A DNA stretch of 64,000 bases from an uncultured Mycoplasmatota bacterium (GCA_900547775.1 URHW01000001.1:248001-312000), one strand, 5' to 3'; positions 9,184 through 17,505 are shown, numbered from the stretch's first letter. Numbers and translations are program-made. The notes: generated by a model from the sequence alone, not told the origin.

Positions 9184-9220
9184 TGTAACACCTTCCTTTA
9201 ATTTATAATTTAATTATAAC

Positions 9221-9955
9221 CTATTTCATTAATTTTTTATAATATTCGTCGCAGATTTCTTTAGTGTCGCCCATTTTAACAATTTTACCGTGATCTAGCC
9301 AAATAACTTTACTGCATAATTCTTTAATACTATCTATAGAGTGTGATACATAAAGTACAGTAGTTCCGCCTTCGATCATCGACATCATCTTGTTTTTACT
9401 TTTTTCTTGAAATTTGATATCACCTACTGATAAAATCTCATCAACTATTAGTACTTCTGGATCAACAATTGTTGATATTGAGAATGCTAATTTAGCGACC
9501 ATACCTGATGAAAAGTTTTTTATTGGAACGTCTAAAAAATCTTTTAGTTCTGAAAATTCAACAATGTCATCAAATTTTTGTTCTAAAAATTCTTTCGAGT
9601 ATCCTAAAATTGCTCCATTTAGGTAAATGTTTTCTCTTGCTGTAAGTTCTGGGTCGAATCCTGCTCCAAGCTCAATCATAGGTGAAATTTTGCCATTTAC
9701 TTCTACTGTTCCTGTTGTTGGTTTATATACGCCACTTACTACTTTAAGAAGTGTACTTTTTCCAGCTCCATTAGCACCAATAATTCCAACGACATCGCCT
9801 TTGTTTATTCTAAAATCAATATCTTTTAATGCCCAGAAATAATCCTTCTTTTTTTTCTTTCTAGGAGTAAAAAGATTTATAAATATCATTTTAAGAGAGT
9901 TATCTTTTTCGACTCCTAAGTTAAATTTCATCGATACATTTTTAAGTATAATCAT
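9221..9955 (-). CDS. Polysaccharide/teichoic-acid ABC exporter, ATP-binding protein (TagH/Wzt type)
   Basis: This 244-residue ATPase is paired with the permease gene just upstream. Walker A is GANGAGKST at about residues 59-67. The signature is FSSGMVAKLAFSI, Walker B is VLIVDEIL, and the switch histidine is in LYVSHS. The N-terminal VGIIGANGAG and the stretch ISPMIELGAGFDPELTARENIYLNG are diagnostic of the TagH/Wzt/RfbE branch that exports lipid-linked polymers. It lacks the C-terminal carbohydrate-binding extension of Wzt and the SH3-like tail of TagH. GGAGG precedes the start. It provides energy for flipping the finished polymer across the membrane. Confidence 0.92.
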   Translation of the reverse strand: MIILKNVSMKFNLGVEKDNSLKMIFINLFTPRKKKKKDYFWALKDIDFRINKGDVVGIIGANGAGKSTLLKVVSGVYKPTTGTVEVNGKISPMIELGAGFDPELTARENIYLNGAILGYSKEFLEQKFDDIVEFSELKDFLDVPIKNFSSGMVAKLAFSISTIVDPEVLIVDEILSVGDIKFQEKSKNKMMSMIEGGTTVLYVSHSIDSIKELCSKVIWLDHGKIVKMGDTKEICDEYYKKLMK

Positions 9956-9964
9956 AAGAGCCTC

Positions 9965-10771
9965 CTACATGTAATAGACAAATTTGTCTTGTTTTTTTCT
10001 GAATATAAACATACCAATAACCATTGTTATGAACCCGCTTAAAAATAATAATATAACATTTTTAATGGATGGTCCATTTCCAAATAATACTATTTCTCTT
10101 ATGGTATTAATATATTGATATAATGGATTTAATTTGAAGATATTTTGAAGATAAACCGGTAAGATACTAAGGGAGTAAAAGATTGGGGTGAAGTAGTTTA
10201 AGATGGTTAGCAGGATTCCCCAAATATATATTACATCTCTTAAGAATACAGTTACTGTTGATAAGATATATCCTATACCAATAGTAAACATTAGTGCACA
10301 TAAGAATACATAAGGTAAGTATAAATACCAAATATTAATTGTACATTTTGTTCCAGCTGCAGGATCTCCTGATAGTAAGATAATTAGGAAAAATGGAATT
10401 AAGGTAAATAGAAAGTTAATTCCTGCAAATAAGCATTTTGCTAGTGGAAAGATGTACTTTGGCATGTATACCTTGTTTATTAATGAAAAGTTTCCTGTTA
10501 TTGATGTTAAGCAGTTGTTTGTTGCTTCACTGAAGTAGTTAAAGATTAATAAACCGCTCATTAAGTAAACTAAGTAGTTAACACCTTCCATACTGAATTT
10601 AAACATGTTAGAGAATATTAAGGCCATAACGCTCATCATTAGTAATGGATATAGAATGCTCCATAATACTCCTAGTGCACTTCTTTTATATTTTACCTTA
10701 AAGTCTCTCATTATTAATTGATTTAATAAGAACTTATATTTTTTTAGACTGTATAATATTTTCTTTATCAC
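9965..10771 (-). CDS. Polysaccharide/teichoic-acid ABC exporter, permease (TagG/Wzm type)
   Basis: This 268-residue permease has about six membrane segments. The cytoplasmic N-terminal helix LIMRDFKVKYKRSALGVLWS followed by LLMMSVMALIFS is the ABC-2 transporter motif of TagG/Wzm/KpsM. The start is GTG at 10771, touching the stop codon of the preceding GT26 gene, with GGTGATC upstream. It forms the channel for the ATPase encoded 10 nt downstream. The presence of this exporter means at least one polymer of the locus is finished inside the cell before export. Confidence 0.92.
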   Translation of the reverse strand: MIKKILYSLKKYKFLLNQLIMRDFKVKYKRSALGVLWSILYPLLMMSVMALIFSNMFKFSMEGVNYLVYLMSGLLIFNYFSEATNNCLTSITGNFSLINKVYMPKYIFPLAKCLFAGINFLFTLIPFFLIILLSGDPAAGTKCTINIWYLYLPYVFLCALMFTIGIGYILSTVTVFLRDVIYIWGILLTILNYFTPIFYSLSILPVYLQNIFKLNPLYQYINTIREIVLFGNGPSIKNVILLFLSGFITMVIGMFIFRKKQDKFVYYM

Positions 10772-11509
10772 TTATTGATCACCGCTTTCATTATAACAAT
10801 TATTTTTGAATATTACTAGGTTTACGAATTTTATTAGTGTAAATATCTGCTTGAATCTTTTTGGCTCTTTTATCATTCTATATAACCATTCTGTGTGAGT
10901 TTTCTGATAAAATGCTGGAGCTCTATTTATTTTGCCACTATAAACGTCTATTGTTCCACCTATTGGCATTATTACTTTTATATCTTTGAATTTTTGTTTG
11001 TTTTTGATTATAAAGTTTTCTTGTTTTGGAGAACCTAATGCGACAAATAGAAAGTCTGGGGTTGCTTTAAGTATTGTTTTTAGCGCATCTTCTTCATGTA
11101 TATATCCATTGATATAGCCACATATGTTTATATTTTTGTATTTTTTTTCTATGTTTTTAATTGCTAGATCAAGATTTTCTTCTTTGGCTCCATATATAAA
11201 TATTTTGCTTTTTGTTTTGAGAGATAGTTTGCATAGTTCATCAAACATTTCAATTCCAGCAATTCTTTCTTTTATTTGGCCGTGTTTTAGTTTAGATGCA
11301 AGTACAGTTCCAAAGCCATCTGGTATATTTAAGCTTTCTTTGTTTATTTCGTTTACCATCTTTTTATCACGATAAAAATTACAAATTATAAGTGGGTTTG
11401 CATTAAATAAGATGTTTCTTTTATTATTTTTAATGTCTTTTTCTAGTTCTTGTAAAATTTCTTTTTTTGATTTTGTTGTAACTTTAATTCCTAATATTTT
11501 TTCGCTCAT
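10772..11509 (-). CDS. WecG/TagA/CpsF-family glycosyltransferase (GT26)
   Basis: The 245 residues match the GT26 family that adds the second sugar (ManNAc, ManNAcA or a glucosyl unit) to undecaprenyl-linked GlcNAc. Signatures are NANPLIICNFY, IPDGFGTVLASKL, ERIAGIEMFDEL, VALGSPKQENFI (GxPKQE) and the basic tail RAPAFYQKTHTEWLYRMIKEPKRF. The priming partner could be the TagO/WecA-like transferase at 14330-15379. AAGAGG precedes the start. This is the first gene of the polysaccharide unit. A terminator-like hairpin at 11521-11555 lies just upstream, so either it has an unseen promoter or it depends on read-through. Confidence 0.93.
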   Translation of the reverse strand: MSEKILGIKVTTKSKKEILQELEKDIKNNKRNILFNANPLIICNFYRDKKMVNEINKESLNIPDGFGTVLASKLKHGQIKERIAGIEMFDELCKLSLKTKSKIFIYGAKEENLDLAIKNIEKKYKNINICGYINGYIHEEDALKTILKATPDFLFVALGSPKQENFIIKNKQKFKDIKVIMPIGGTIDVYSGKINRAPAFYQKTHTEWLYRMIKEPKRFKQIFTLIKFVNLVIFKNNCYNESGDQ

Positions 11510-11520
11510 AATTCCTCTTA

Positions 11521-11555
11521 AAAAAATAAATAGTATATTACTATACTATCTATTT
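11521..11555 (-). terminator. Terminator/attenuator between the fibre-domain gene and the polysaccharide operon
   Basis: A long imperfect stem (AAATAGATAGTATA with TATACTATTTATTT on the minus strand) overlaps the stop codon of the upstream gene and is followed by seven T. No convincing promoter lies between it and the first polysaccharide gene at 11509, so partial read-through may set expression of that operon. Confidence 0.7.
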
Positions 11556-12089
11556 AGCACTAATGCCAATTGTTCCTTTAAATGTTCCATTATCATTTTT
11601 ATCATCTGTATAGTAAATATTAACTGTGTATGTGTGTACTGAATTTTTGCCTTGGGCAAATGTGCCTGGGCCCATTGTTATGTTTGTAGTTCCATTAAGT
11701 TCTTTTGCAGGTTTAATGTTTTCAATTACTGTGCCACTATCTGAGTAGTTATTGCTTACAATATTATATCTTAATGACCCGTTTTTAAAAGTGTTTTCAT
11801 TAATTACTAATGTTACGTAATAAGATATGTTTTCTTTACTATTATTTGTTCCAGTTAAGGTAAATGTTTTACTTACTACTGGAGTATTTTTAGCTTTAGG
11901 GCTTGAAAACTCGATTGTATTTGAGCCACTAAAGGCGATGTCAATATCACCATTTGGTAATTTTAGATTTTCTGGTTTAGCGTTACTACTATCATTTACG
12001 CTTAAATATGAGTAGCTTCTACCAATTGCTATTACTACTAAGATTGCTACTAAAAGTACGTTAATAATTAGACGTTTATTTTTTTCCAT
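11550..12089 (-). CDS. Secreted fibre-domain protein with SipW-type signal region
   Basis: This protein of about 179 residues has one N-terminal membrane segment (LIINVLLVAILVVIAI) ending in SYSYLSVNDSS. That resembles the signal regions of TasA/camelysin-type fibre proteins cut by SipW-like peptidases. The rest is beta-rich, Asn/Thr/Ser-rich and has no cysteine. It shares the same domain with residues 35-188 of the large surface protein at 49116-50687: both have a KTxTxTGxN block, YxxTLVxxxxTFK, and HTYxxxIYY near the end. The start at 12089 is chosen because AGGTG lies 6 nt upstream; 12098 would be a GTG with no ribosome site. Function is inferred as a surface filament or matrix subunit. 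Confidence 0.7.
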   Translation of the reverse strand: MEKNKRLIINVLLVAILVVIAIGRSYSYLSVNDSSNAKPENLKLPNGDIDIAFSGSNTIEFSSPKAKNTPVVSKTFTLTGTNNSKENISYYVTLVINENTFKNGSLRYNIVSNNYSDSGTVIENIKPAKELNGTTNITMGPGTFAQGKNSVHTYTVNIYYTDDKNDNGTFKGTIGISAK

Positions 12090-12243
12090 AGTTATCACCT
12101 AATTATAATTATAGAGGAAATATTTGTTTTTGGCTAGTATTAGTTGATTATTTTTAGAATTTTTACAAATTTTATATTTTTTATTATCATGAAAAATTTA
12201 AATATTTAGAATTTAATTTTTGTAAAGTATTTCTAAAATAGTT

Positions 12244-12272
12244 TTGACATTTTAATTTTTGCTAGATATAAT
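12244..12272 (+). promoter_or_regulatory. Sigma-A promoter of glmS
   Basis: The consensus boxes TTGACA (12244-12249) and TATAAT (12267-12272) are separated by exactly 17 nt. Transcription should start near 12279, about 34 nt before the ribozyme cleavage site. Nothing recognisable was seen in the AT-rich stretch 12090-12243, which separates this promoter from the divergent gene. Confidence 0.93.
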
Positions 12273-12312
12273 GAGGTTAGTTATATCCTAAAAGGAGGAT
12301 AATGGTATAATG

Positions 12313-12443
12313 AGCGCCAGGCCCTTTATGGGTGACGAGGTCAGTGGAGTATCGAAATATTCGGCGGGTGCCACTGCGGTAGGAAAATCGTTAGATTATT
12401 TATAAAAAATAAAATTAAAATTATAACAACATAAGTAATCTTC
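12313..12443 (+). ncRNA. glmS ribozyme/riboswitch (glucosamine-6-phosphate-activated self-cleaving RNA)
   Basis: The conserved glmS ribozyme core is readable. The cleavage site is A12313|G12314 in AGCGCC, followed by GACGAGG, ATCGAAATATTCGGCGGGTGCC and the P2 pair CAGTGG/CCACTG. A distal pair, GATTATTTA with TAAGTAATC, closes the 3' end at about 12443. In the known family, glucosamine 6-phosphate acts as cofactor for cleavage, and the cut mRNA is degraded. It lies directly upstream of glmS, giving end-product feedback on amino-sugar supply for the cell wall and surface polymers. Confidence 0.95.
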
Positions 12444-12480
12444 CCAGCATTTTTTAGTGTGCATTAAAGGAGAGATGATT

Positions 12481-14280
12481 ATGTGTGGTATCGTAGGATA
12501 CGTTGGAAAGAAAAATGCGATTAAAGTAATTATTAGTGGTCTTGAGACTTTAGAATACAGAGGTTATGATTCTGCTGGTATTGCTTATAGAAATGTTAAT
12601 AATGAGTTAAAAATTATTAAAGAAACTGGAAAGATTGTTAATTTAAAGGAAAAATTAGATTTTAATGAGGAGTCTCATTTAGGAATCGGGCATACAAGAT
12701 GGGCTACTCATGGGGAACCAAACAAGGTTAATAGTCATCCACATAAAGTTGGAGATATTACGTTAGTACATAATGGAATTATTGAAAATTATGAATCTTT
12801 AAAGAAATGTGAATTACTTAGTGGTTATTCTTTTGAAAGTGAGACTGATACAGAGGTAGCATGTGCTTTAATAGATGCTTTATATAAGAAAGAGAAAGAT
12901 ATGCTTAAGGCACTTAAGGAAGCACAAAAGATTCTTGTTGGTAGTTATGCTTTTGGAGTACTTGTTAATGGAGATGATAGGCTTTATGCGATGAGAAAGG
13001 ATTCACCTTTAATTGTTGGTATTGGTAATGATGAAAATTTTATTGCTAGTGATGTTCCAGCTATTTTAGCGTATACAAATAGATATTATTTACTTGATAA
13101 TAATGATATTGCAGTTATTGATGATAAGAATATTGTTGTTTATGCTGATGATAAAGAGAAAAAGATGGAAGAACAAGTCTTTGAGTATGATATTGAAACT
13201 GCTTTAAAGGGTGGATATGACCATTTTATGCTTAAGGAGATTTATGAACAACCGGAAGTTCTTGATAAGACTATTCATGAGTATTTAAAAGATGGTGAGT
13301 TTATTGGGCTACCTGATTTAACTAAATATAATAGAATTGATATTGTTGCTTGTGGTAGTGCTTATAATGTTGGATGTATTGCTAAGTTTATTTTTGAAGA
13401 TTATGCTAATGCAGAGGTTAATACTTATATTGCTAGTGAGTATAGGTATAAGAAGAATTTTTTAGATGAAAAGAGTTTACTTATTGTTATTAGTCAGTCT
13501 GGTGAGACTGCAGATACTCTTGCTTCTTTAAGATTAGTTAAGGAAAAAGGTGTTGATACGCTTGCGATAGTTAATGTTGTTGGTTCTTCTATTGCTAGAG
13601 AAGCTAAAGATGTTTTGTATATTAAGGCTGGGCCTGAGATAGCAGTTGCTACTACGAAGGCATTTACTGCTCAGTGTGCACTACTTAGTTTACTTGCATT
13701 TAAGATGGCTAGTGATAAGAAGTTATTAAGTGAGGAAGACAAGAAGAATATTATTAATAGTTTTTATAGTATTGGTGATGATGCAGATAATTTATTAAAT
13801 AATGCTTCTAGTTCTAAAAAAATAGCTGAAAAGATATATACTTCTCATGATATTTATTTCTTAGGAAGAAAGGTTGATTATGCGGTTGCTTTAGAGGGCT
13901 GCTTAAAACTTAAAGAGATATCTTATATTCATAGTGAGGCTTATCAATCTGGTGAACTTAAGCATGGGTCTATTGCTTTAATTAGTAAGGATACACCGGT
14001 TATTAGTATTATTACTGATGATGATATTGCTCTTAAGACATTAAGTAATATTAAGGAGACTAAAGCAAGAGGATCATATAGTATAGTGCTTTCTTCTGTA
14101 AGTGATGAACATATGAAAGAAGCTGCAGATGAATTTATTGAAATTAGAAAAACTAGTTCGTTTGTTATGCCAATACTTCCAGTTATTTATTTACAATTAG
14201 TAGCTTATTATGTTGCTAAGTTAAATGGTTGTGATATTGATAAGCCAAGAAATTTAGCTAAGTCTGTTACTGTTGAATAG
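12481..14280 (+). CDS. glmS: Glutamine-fructose-6-phosphate aminotransferase (isomerising)
   Basis: GlmS makes glucosamine 6-phosphate from fructose 6-phosphate and glutamine. The start is set at ATG 12481, not the GTG at 12457. Cys2 of MCGIVGYVG must become the N-terminal nucleophile of the glutaminase domain, and AAAGGAGAG lies just upstream. Residues 1-235 are the class II glutamine amidotransferase domain (EYRGYDSAG, HTRWATHGEP, HNGIIENY). Two SIS domains follow (ACGSAYNVG, SQSGETADTLAS, then YFLGRKVDYAVALEGCLKLKEIS), and the tail is DKPRNLAKSVTVE. The 599 residues are full length. It is monocistronic behind a strong promoter and the glmS ribozyme. Confidence 0.98.
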   Translation: MCGIVGYVGKKNAIKVIISGLETLEYRGYDSAGIAYRNVNNELKIIKETGKIVNLKEKLDFNEESHLGIGHTRWATHGEPNKVNSHPHKVGDITLVHNGIIENYESLKKCELLSGYSFESETDTEVACALIDALYKKEKDMLKALKEAQKILVGSYAFGVLVNGDDRLYAMRKDSPLIVGIGNDENFIASDVPAILAYTNRYYLLDNNDIAVIDDKNIVVYADDKEKKMEEQVFEYDIETALKGGYDHFMLKEIYEQPEVLDKTIHEYLKDGEFIGLPDLTKYNRIDIVACGSAYNVGCIAKFIFEDYANAEVNTYIASEYRYKKNFLDEKSLLIVISQSGETADTLASLRLVKEKGVDTLAIVNVVGSSIAREAKDVLYIKAGPEIAVATTKAFTAQCALLSLLAFKMASDKKLLSEEDKKNIINSFYSIGDDADNLLNNASSSKKIAEKIYTSHDIYFLGRKVDYAVALEGCLKLKEISYIHSEAYQSGELKHGSIALISKDTPVISIITDDDIALKTLSNIKETKARGSYSIVLSSVSDEHMKEAADEFIEIRKTSSFVMPILPVIYLQLVAYYVAKLNGCDIDKPRNLAKSVTVE

Positions 14281-14300
14281 TTAATAAAATTATGCATTTA

Positions 14301-14337
14301 AAAACTGATATAGATTTTTTATATCAGTTTTATTTTT
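14301..14337 (+). terminator. Terminator of glmS, probably bidirectional
   Basis: A perfect 12-bp stem (AAAACTGATATA with TATATCAGTTTT) is followed by ATTTTTT on the plus strand. On the minus strand the same hairpin overlaps the stop of the facing TagO-like gene and is followed by TTTTTAAA, so it can serve both convergent genes. Confidence 0.9.
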
Positions 14338-15379
14338 TGTCTCTTTTATCGTGAATAAATAAGATATCGGTTTTTAGAATTAATGTTATTAGTACTGCTA
14401 GTAATATAATATATAGAATAATTGCTTGGTGATTGTCTCCTAGAACATAAAATATTGAAATTGCTGCACATAAGGCATCAACTGCATACATGATTAGGAC
14501 TGTTTTCTTTGTTGATTTGTTTAGTTTAAGTAACTGATGATGAATGTGTTCTTTGTCTGGAGCACCGATATTGCCACCTTTAAGTAGTCTTCTAAAGATT
14601 GCTAAGATTGTATCAATAATTGGTAAGAATAAGATAAGTAGTGGTACTATTAGAGAAGTTACTGTTGCAGCTTTAAAGCCTAAAAGTGATATAACAGCAA
14701 TCATGAATCCTAAAAATGTACTTCCAGTGTCTCCCATAAAGATAGATGCTGGATTGAAGTTGTATACTAGAAATCCCAAAGTTGCTCCTAGCATAATTAA
14801 GCATAATGTTACATCTAAACCATTTAATCTATTTAAGAAATAAGCAATTATTGCAATAGTTAAGAAGTATATTGAACTTGTTCCTGCGGCTAGGCCATCT
14901 AAACCATCTATTAAGTTAATAGCGTTCATGATTGCCGTAATAAATAATATGGTTACTGGCTGGCTAATTACACCGAATGAGATATTTAAGCCGAAGGCAC
15001 TCAGTTCTGATATGTAGATGTTTCCGTAGTATACTACAATAGATGAAGCAATAAGCTGCACGATAAATTTGTATTTAGCAGATATTGGATTTATATCATC
15101 AAAGATTCCTAGAAGAATTATGATAAAGCCACCAATAAGTATTGAGTTCATTTGAACTGTTGGTTCAGCAAATAAGATATAGCCAATTAGAAATGAACTA
15201 AATATTGCAAGTCCACCTAGTCTTGCCATAGGTTTTTTGTGTACTTTTCTTTCGTTTGGATAGTCAATTGCACCTACATGTTCTGCTATTTTTTTTACAA
15301 TTGGTACTAGTAATACACTTGATATAAATGTAACAAGTAAAATTATTAGAATACTATTTCCGTTAACTGCATATTTCAT
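14330..15379 (-). CDS. tagO: Undecaprenyl-phosphate GlcNAc-1-phosphate transferase (TagO/WecA, MraY family)
   Basis: This 349-residue membrane enzyme has about ten segments. It transfers GlcNAc-1-phosphate from UDP-GlcNAc to undecaprenyl phosphate and so primes teichoic acid or capsule synthesis. Family motifs are the early DYPNERKVHKKPMARLGGLA, the catalytic NLIDGLDGLAAG, FNPASIFMGDTGSTFLGF, and the cytoplasmic DKEHIHHQLL (HIHH) that marks WecA/TagO rather than MraY. GGAAGTG precedes the start. It is the natural priming partner of the GT26 enzyme at 10772-11509, although it lies outside that operon. Confidence 0.93.
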   Translation of the reverse strand: MKYAVNGNSILIILLVTFISSVLLVPIVKKIAEHVGAIDYPNERKVHKKPMARLGGLAIFSSFLIGYILFAEPTVQMNSILIGGFIIILLGIFDDINPISAKYKFIVQLIASSIVVYYGNIYISELSAFGLNISFGVISQPVTILFITAIMNAINLIDGLDGLAAGTSSIYFLTIAIIAYFLNRLNGLDVTLCLIMLGATLGFLVYNFNPASIFMGDTGSTFLGFMIAVISLLGFKAATVTSLIVPLLILFLPIIDTILAIFRRLLKGGNIGAPDKEHIHHQLLKLNKSTKKTVLIMYAVDALCAAISIFYVLGDNHQAIILYIILLAVLITLILKTDILFIHDKRDKK

Positions 15380-15420
15380 TTAATCACTTCCGTTAATATT
15401 ATTATACACTACTCTTTTAT

Positions 15421-15457
15421 AAATAAAAAGAAATTTAGTAGGTAATATCTACTAAAT
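15421..15457 (-). terminator. Terminator of the truA unit, overlapping its last codons
   Basis: A 9-bp stem, ATTTAGTAG with CTACTAAAT, includes the truA stop codon and is followed on the minus strand by TTCTTTTTATTT. Confidence 0.85.
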
Positions 15458-16157
15458 ATAATCCGTTTGATGGTGCTGTTGTGTAGCCGGTAGTATTTTT
15501 TTCTTTTTCTAACATTTCTTTGATGCTTTCTACATCTGCTTTTTCTTCGCCTATTTTAATAAGAGCACCAGTTAAATTTCTAACCATGTATCTATAGAAA
15601 CTTTTACCAATGAAGGTTATAACTAGGATATCTTTCTTTTTAGTAAATTTTATTTTATATATTATACTATTATAGTTTTCTCTTTCACCACTAGTAAAGG
15701 CTTTATATGAGTGGAAACCTAGTAGAAGTTTTGATGCTTTTTTCATTTTTTTAATATTTAGTTTGTGACAGTAGTTATATAGATAATCGTTATCTAAGGC
15801 ATCAAATTCACCCATGTTTATTACGTACTGATAAGTTTTTGTTACAACACTAAATCTGGCGTGAAAGTTATTGTCAACTTTTTCACAATAATTTACATGA
15901 ATGTGTGGTTCAACTAGTGAGTTTATGGCATTTTTTAGTCTATCTTCTGGGATATTTACATTAAGATCAAAGTGAATCATTTGATTATAAGCGTGCACTC
16001 CCCTATCTGTTCTTCCAGCACCTTTAACTACGACAAGACTTTTATTTATTTTGGTTAGAGCTTTTTCTAAAGTTTCTTGGATGTTTAGTTTATTTTTTAG
16101 TCTTTGAAATCCATAAAATTTACTTCCATCATAACTAATACTTGCTTTATATCTCAT
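15435..16157 (-). CDS. truA: tRNA pseudouridine(38-40) synthase
   Basis: TruA makes pseudouridine at positions 38-40 of the tRNA anticodon arm. The 240 residues contain YKASISYDGSKFYGFQRL at the N-terminus, the catalytic-aspartate motif GAGRTDRGVHAYNQ at about 46-59, and FYRYMVRNLTGALIKIG near the C-terminus. Its start codon overlaps the stop of the eroded ABC-type gene upstream by one base. The order (two EcfA-like genes, then truA) reproduces the ecfA1-ecfA2-ecfT-truA neighbourhood of Bacilli, except that ecfT is missing. Confidence 0.97.
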   Translation of the reverse strand: MRYKASISYDGSKFYGFQRLKNKLNIQETLEKALTKINKSLVVVKGAGRTDRGVHAYNQMIHFDLNVNIPEDRLKNAINSLVEPHIHVNYCEKVDNNFHARFSVVTKTYQYVINMGEFDALDNDYLYNYCHKLNIKKMKKASKLLLGFHSYKAFTSGERENYNSIIYKIKFTKKKDILVITFIGKSFYRYMVRNLTGALIKIGEEKADVESIKEMLEKEKNTTGYTTAPSNGLYLVDITY

Positions 16158-16768
16158 TAAAATACACTCCTATATATTGCTTTTAATAGTTCTTTAGTTT
16201 CTAAATAATATTCAAGCTCGGCGTTTTTTTCTTTGTTTGCTTCGTCTATGAAGTTGATAATTTCATTCTTAGGAATGAAGCCAGCTTTGATTCCATTTAT
16301 GATTGTACCTTGATATTTAATTATTTGATTTTTCATTACAATAATATCTTTACTAATATTGTTTAAATAAACTGGATTATTACTAATTATTATGAATTTA
16401 ATTTGCATTGATGCGTTTATAAGTCTTATGAAGTTAAGAAATTTATTTTTGTATTTTTCACAGATGCAAGCATCAGTATTATATAAGATTATAACTTTGG
16501 GCTTTTTGTAAATTGTAAATAATAGTTTGGTGCACATTTCTTCATATGAACTAAGTTCAGTTATTTTTTTCTTACTAATATCAGTTAGTTTTAAATTAGT
16601 AAAGTATTCTTTATTTTTTATGTATGTTTTTACTTTTTTATTTGGTTTAAGAGATATATGATTAATATTTGGCGACAATATTTCAAGGTCATTTATTTCA
16701 CCCATAAATGAGATAAAGTTTTTGTTTGATAAGATAAGATTGTCTTCGTTTAAATACATTATTTCCAT
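16157..16768 (-). CDS. Strongly degenerate ABC-type ATPase (EcfA-like remnant), probably non-catalytic
   Basis: I do not find a Walker A loop in these 203 residues, but the rest keeps the skeleton of an ABC ATPase. ITELSSYEEMCTKLLFTIYK stands where the LSGGQ signature and its helix belong. KVIILYNTDACI stands for the LLLDEPTSGLD Walker B/D-loop region, FIIISNNP for the switch-histidine strand, and IIVMKNQIIKYQGTI for the closing beta strands. No catalytic glutamate or histidine remains. It overlaps its neighbours on both sides by 1-10 nt, so it is expressed with them. The reading frame is intact, which argues for a retained non-enzymatic role, such as a partner of the ATPase-like protein encoded upstream. 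Confidence in the ABC origin is moderate. Confidence 0.62.
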   Translation of the reverse strand: MEIMYLNEDNLILSNKNFISFMGEINDLEILSPNINHISLKPNKKVKTYIKNKEYFTNLKLTDISKKKITELSSYEEMCTKLLFTIYKKPKVIILYNTDACICEKYKNKFLNFIRLINASMQIKFIIISNNPVYLNNISKDIIVMKNQIIKYQGTIINGIKAGFIPKNEIINFIDEANKEKNAELEYYLETKELLKAIYRSVF

Positions 16769-17505
16769 ATTTCACCTATTAATGTTTTTTCGTCAGAGTA
16801 ATCATTTTTTAGTAGATCATAGTAATTTAACCCACTACTTAGTTCAATTATAAATGGCATTTTCATTCCGTATTTGCTTAGTAGTTTTTCATCTTTTAGA
16901 AGAATTTCCGTTTTTCCATAATCGGCTACTTTATAGTTGTCAATTATTAGGATATAGTTTCCTAGTAAGAGTTCTTCTTTGTTATTGGTTACACTTAAAA
17001 TAGTAATATTGTTTTCTTTGGCATATTTAAGAAGTTTCATTTTATTTTCAATTGTTAAGTAAGTTAGGAGGTTATCTATGCCGAGAATGCTAGGGTTTAT
17101 TATTAGAAGTGATAAGATTTTAATAAGAATTTTTTCATTTTCTTTTAAGAGGTTTATTTTAGAAACTAGTAACTCTTCGATGTTAAAGTATTTTGCTAGA
17201 TTTTTAATTTTTTCGGTTGATAGGTCTCTAGAGATACCTAATTTATCTTGATAATAGATTAGTTCTTCTTCGGCATATTCTGTGTTAAATTTATTGTCAT
17301 TAAAGACTACTGCAATATTTTTTTGTAGGTAATCGAGTGGTAGGTTTTTTATATTTTGGCCATCTATGAATATGTCAGTTGATGGTATTTTATTTATTAG
17401 TTTTTTTAGTAAGTATGTCTTACCAGATGCTGGCAAGCCAATTATATTTACAACCCCATCTAATTTTATATTTAGATTATATTCTTGTATTTCTAGTTTT
17501 TCCAT
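16759..17505 (-). CDS. Degenerate EcfA-like ABC ATPase
   Basis: This protein of about 248 residues keeps a Walker A loop, GLPASGKT at residues 23-30. The signature position reads INLLKENEKILIKI instead of LSGGQ, Walker B reads ILGIDNLL (no catalytic Glu), and the switch strand is ILSVTNNKEE (no His). The C-terminal part (DYGKTEILLKDEKLLSKYGM, then PFIIELSSGL) resembles the EcfA/CbiO tail. It probably binds ATP but hydrolyses it poorly. The start at 17505 is chosen for a GGGGG 8 nt upstream; 17520 is an alternative. It is the first gene of a unit that continues into the second ABC-like gene and truA. No ecfT gene lies in the window. Confidence 0.72.
   Translation of the reverse strand: MEKLEIQEYNLNIKLDGVVNIIGLPASGKTYLLKKLINKIPSTDIFIDGQNIKNLPLDYLQKNIAVVFNDNKFNTEYAEEELIYYQDKLGISRDLSTEKIKNLAKYFNIEELLVSKINLLKENEKILIKILSLLIINPSILGIDNLLTYLTIENKMKLLKYAKENNITILSVTNNKEELLLGNYILIIDNYKVADYGKTEILLKDEKLLSKYGMKMPFIIELSSGLNYYDLLKNDYSDEKTLIGEIWK

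Noticed and set aside
12457..12480. Upstream GTG start of glmS
   Set aside because: It would bury the catalytic Cys2 behind eight extra residues and would translate the ribosome site.
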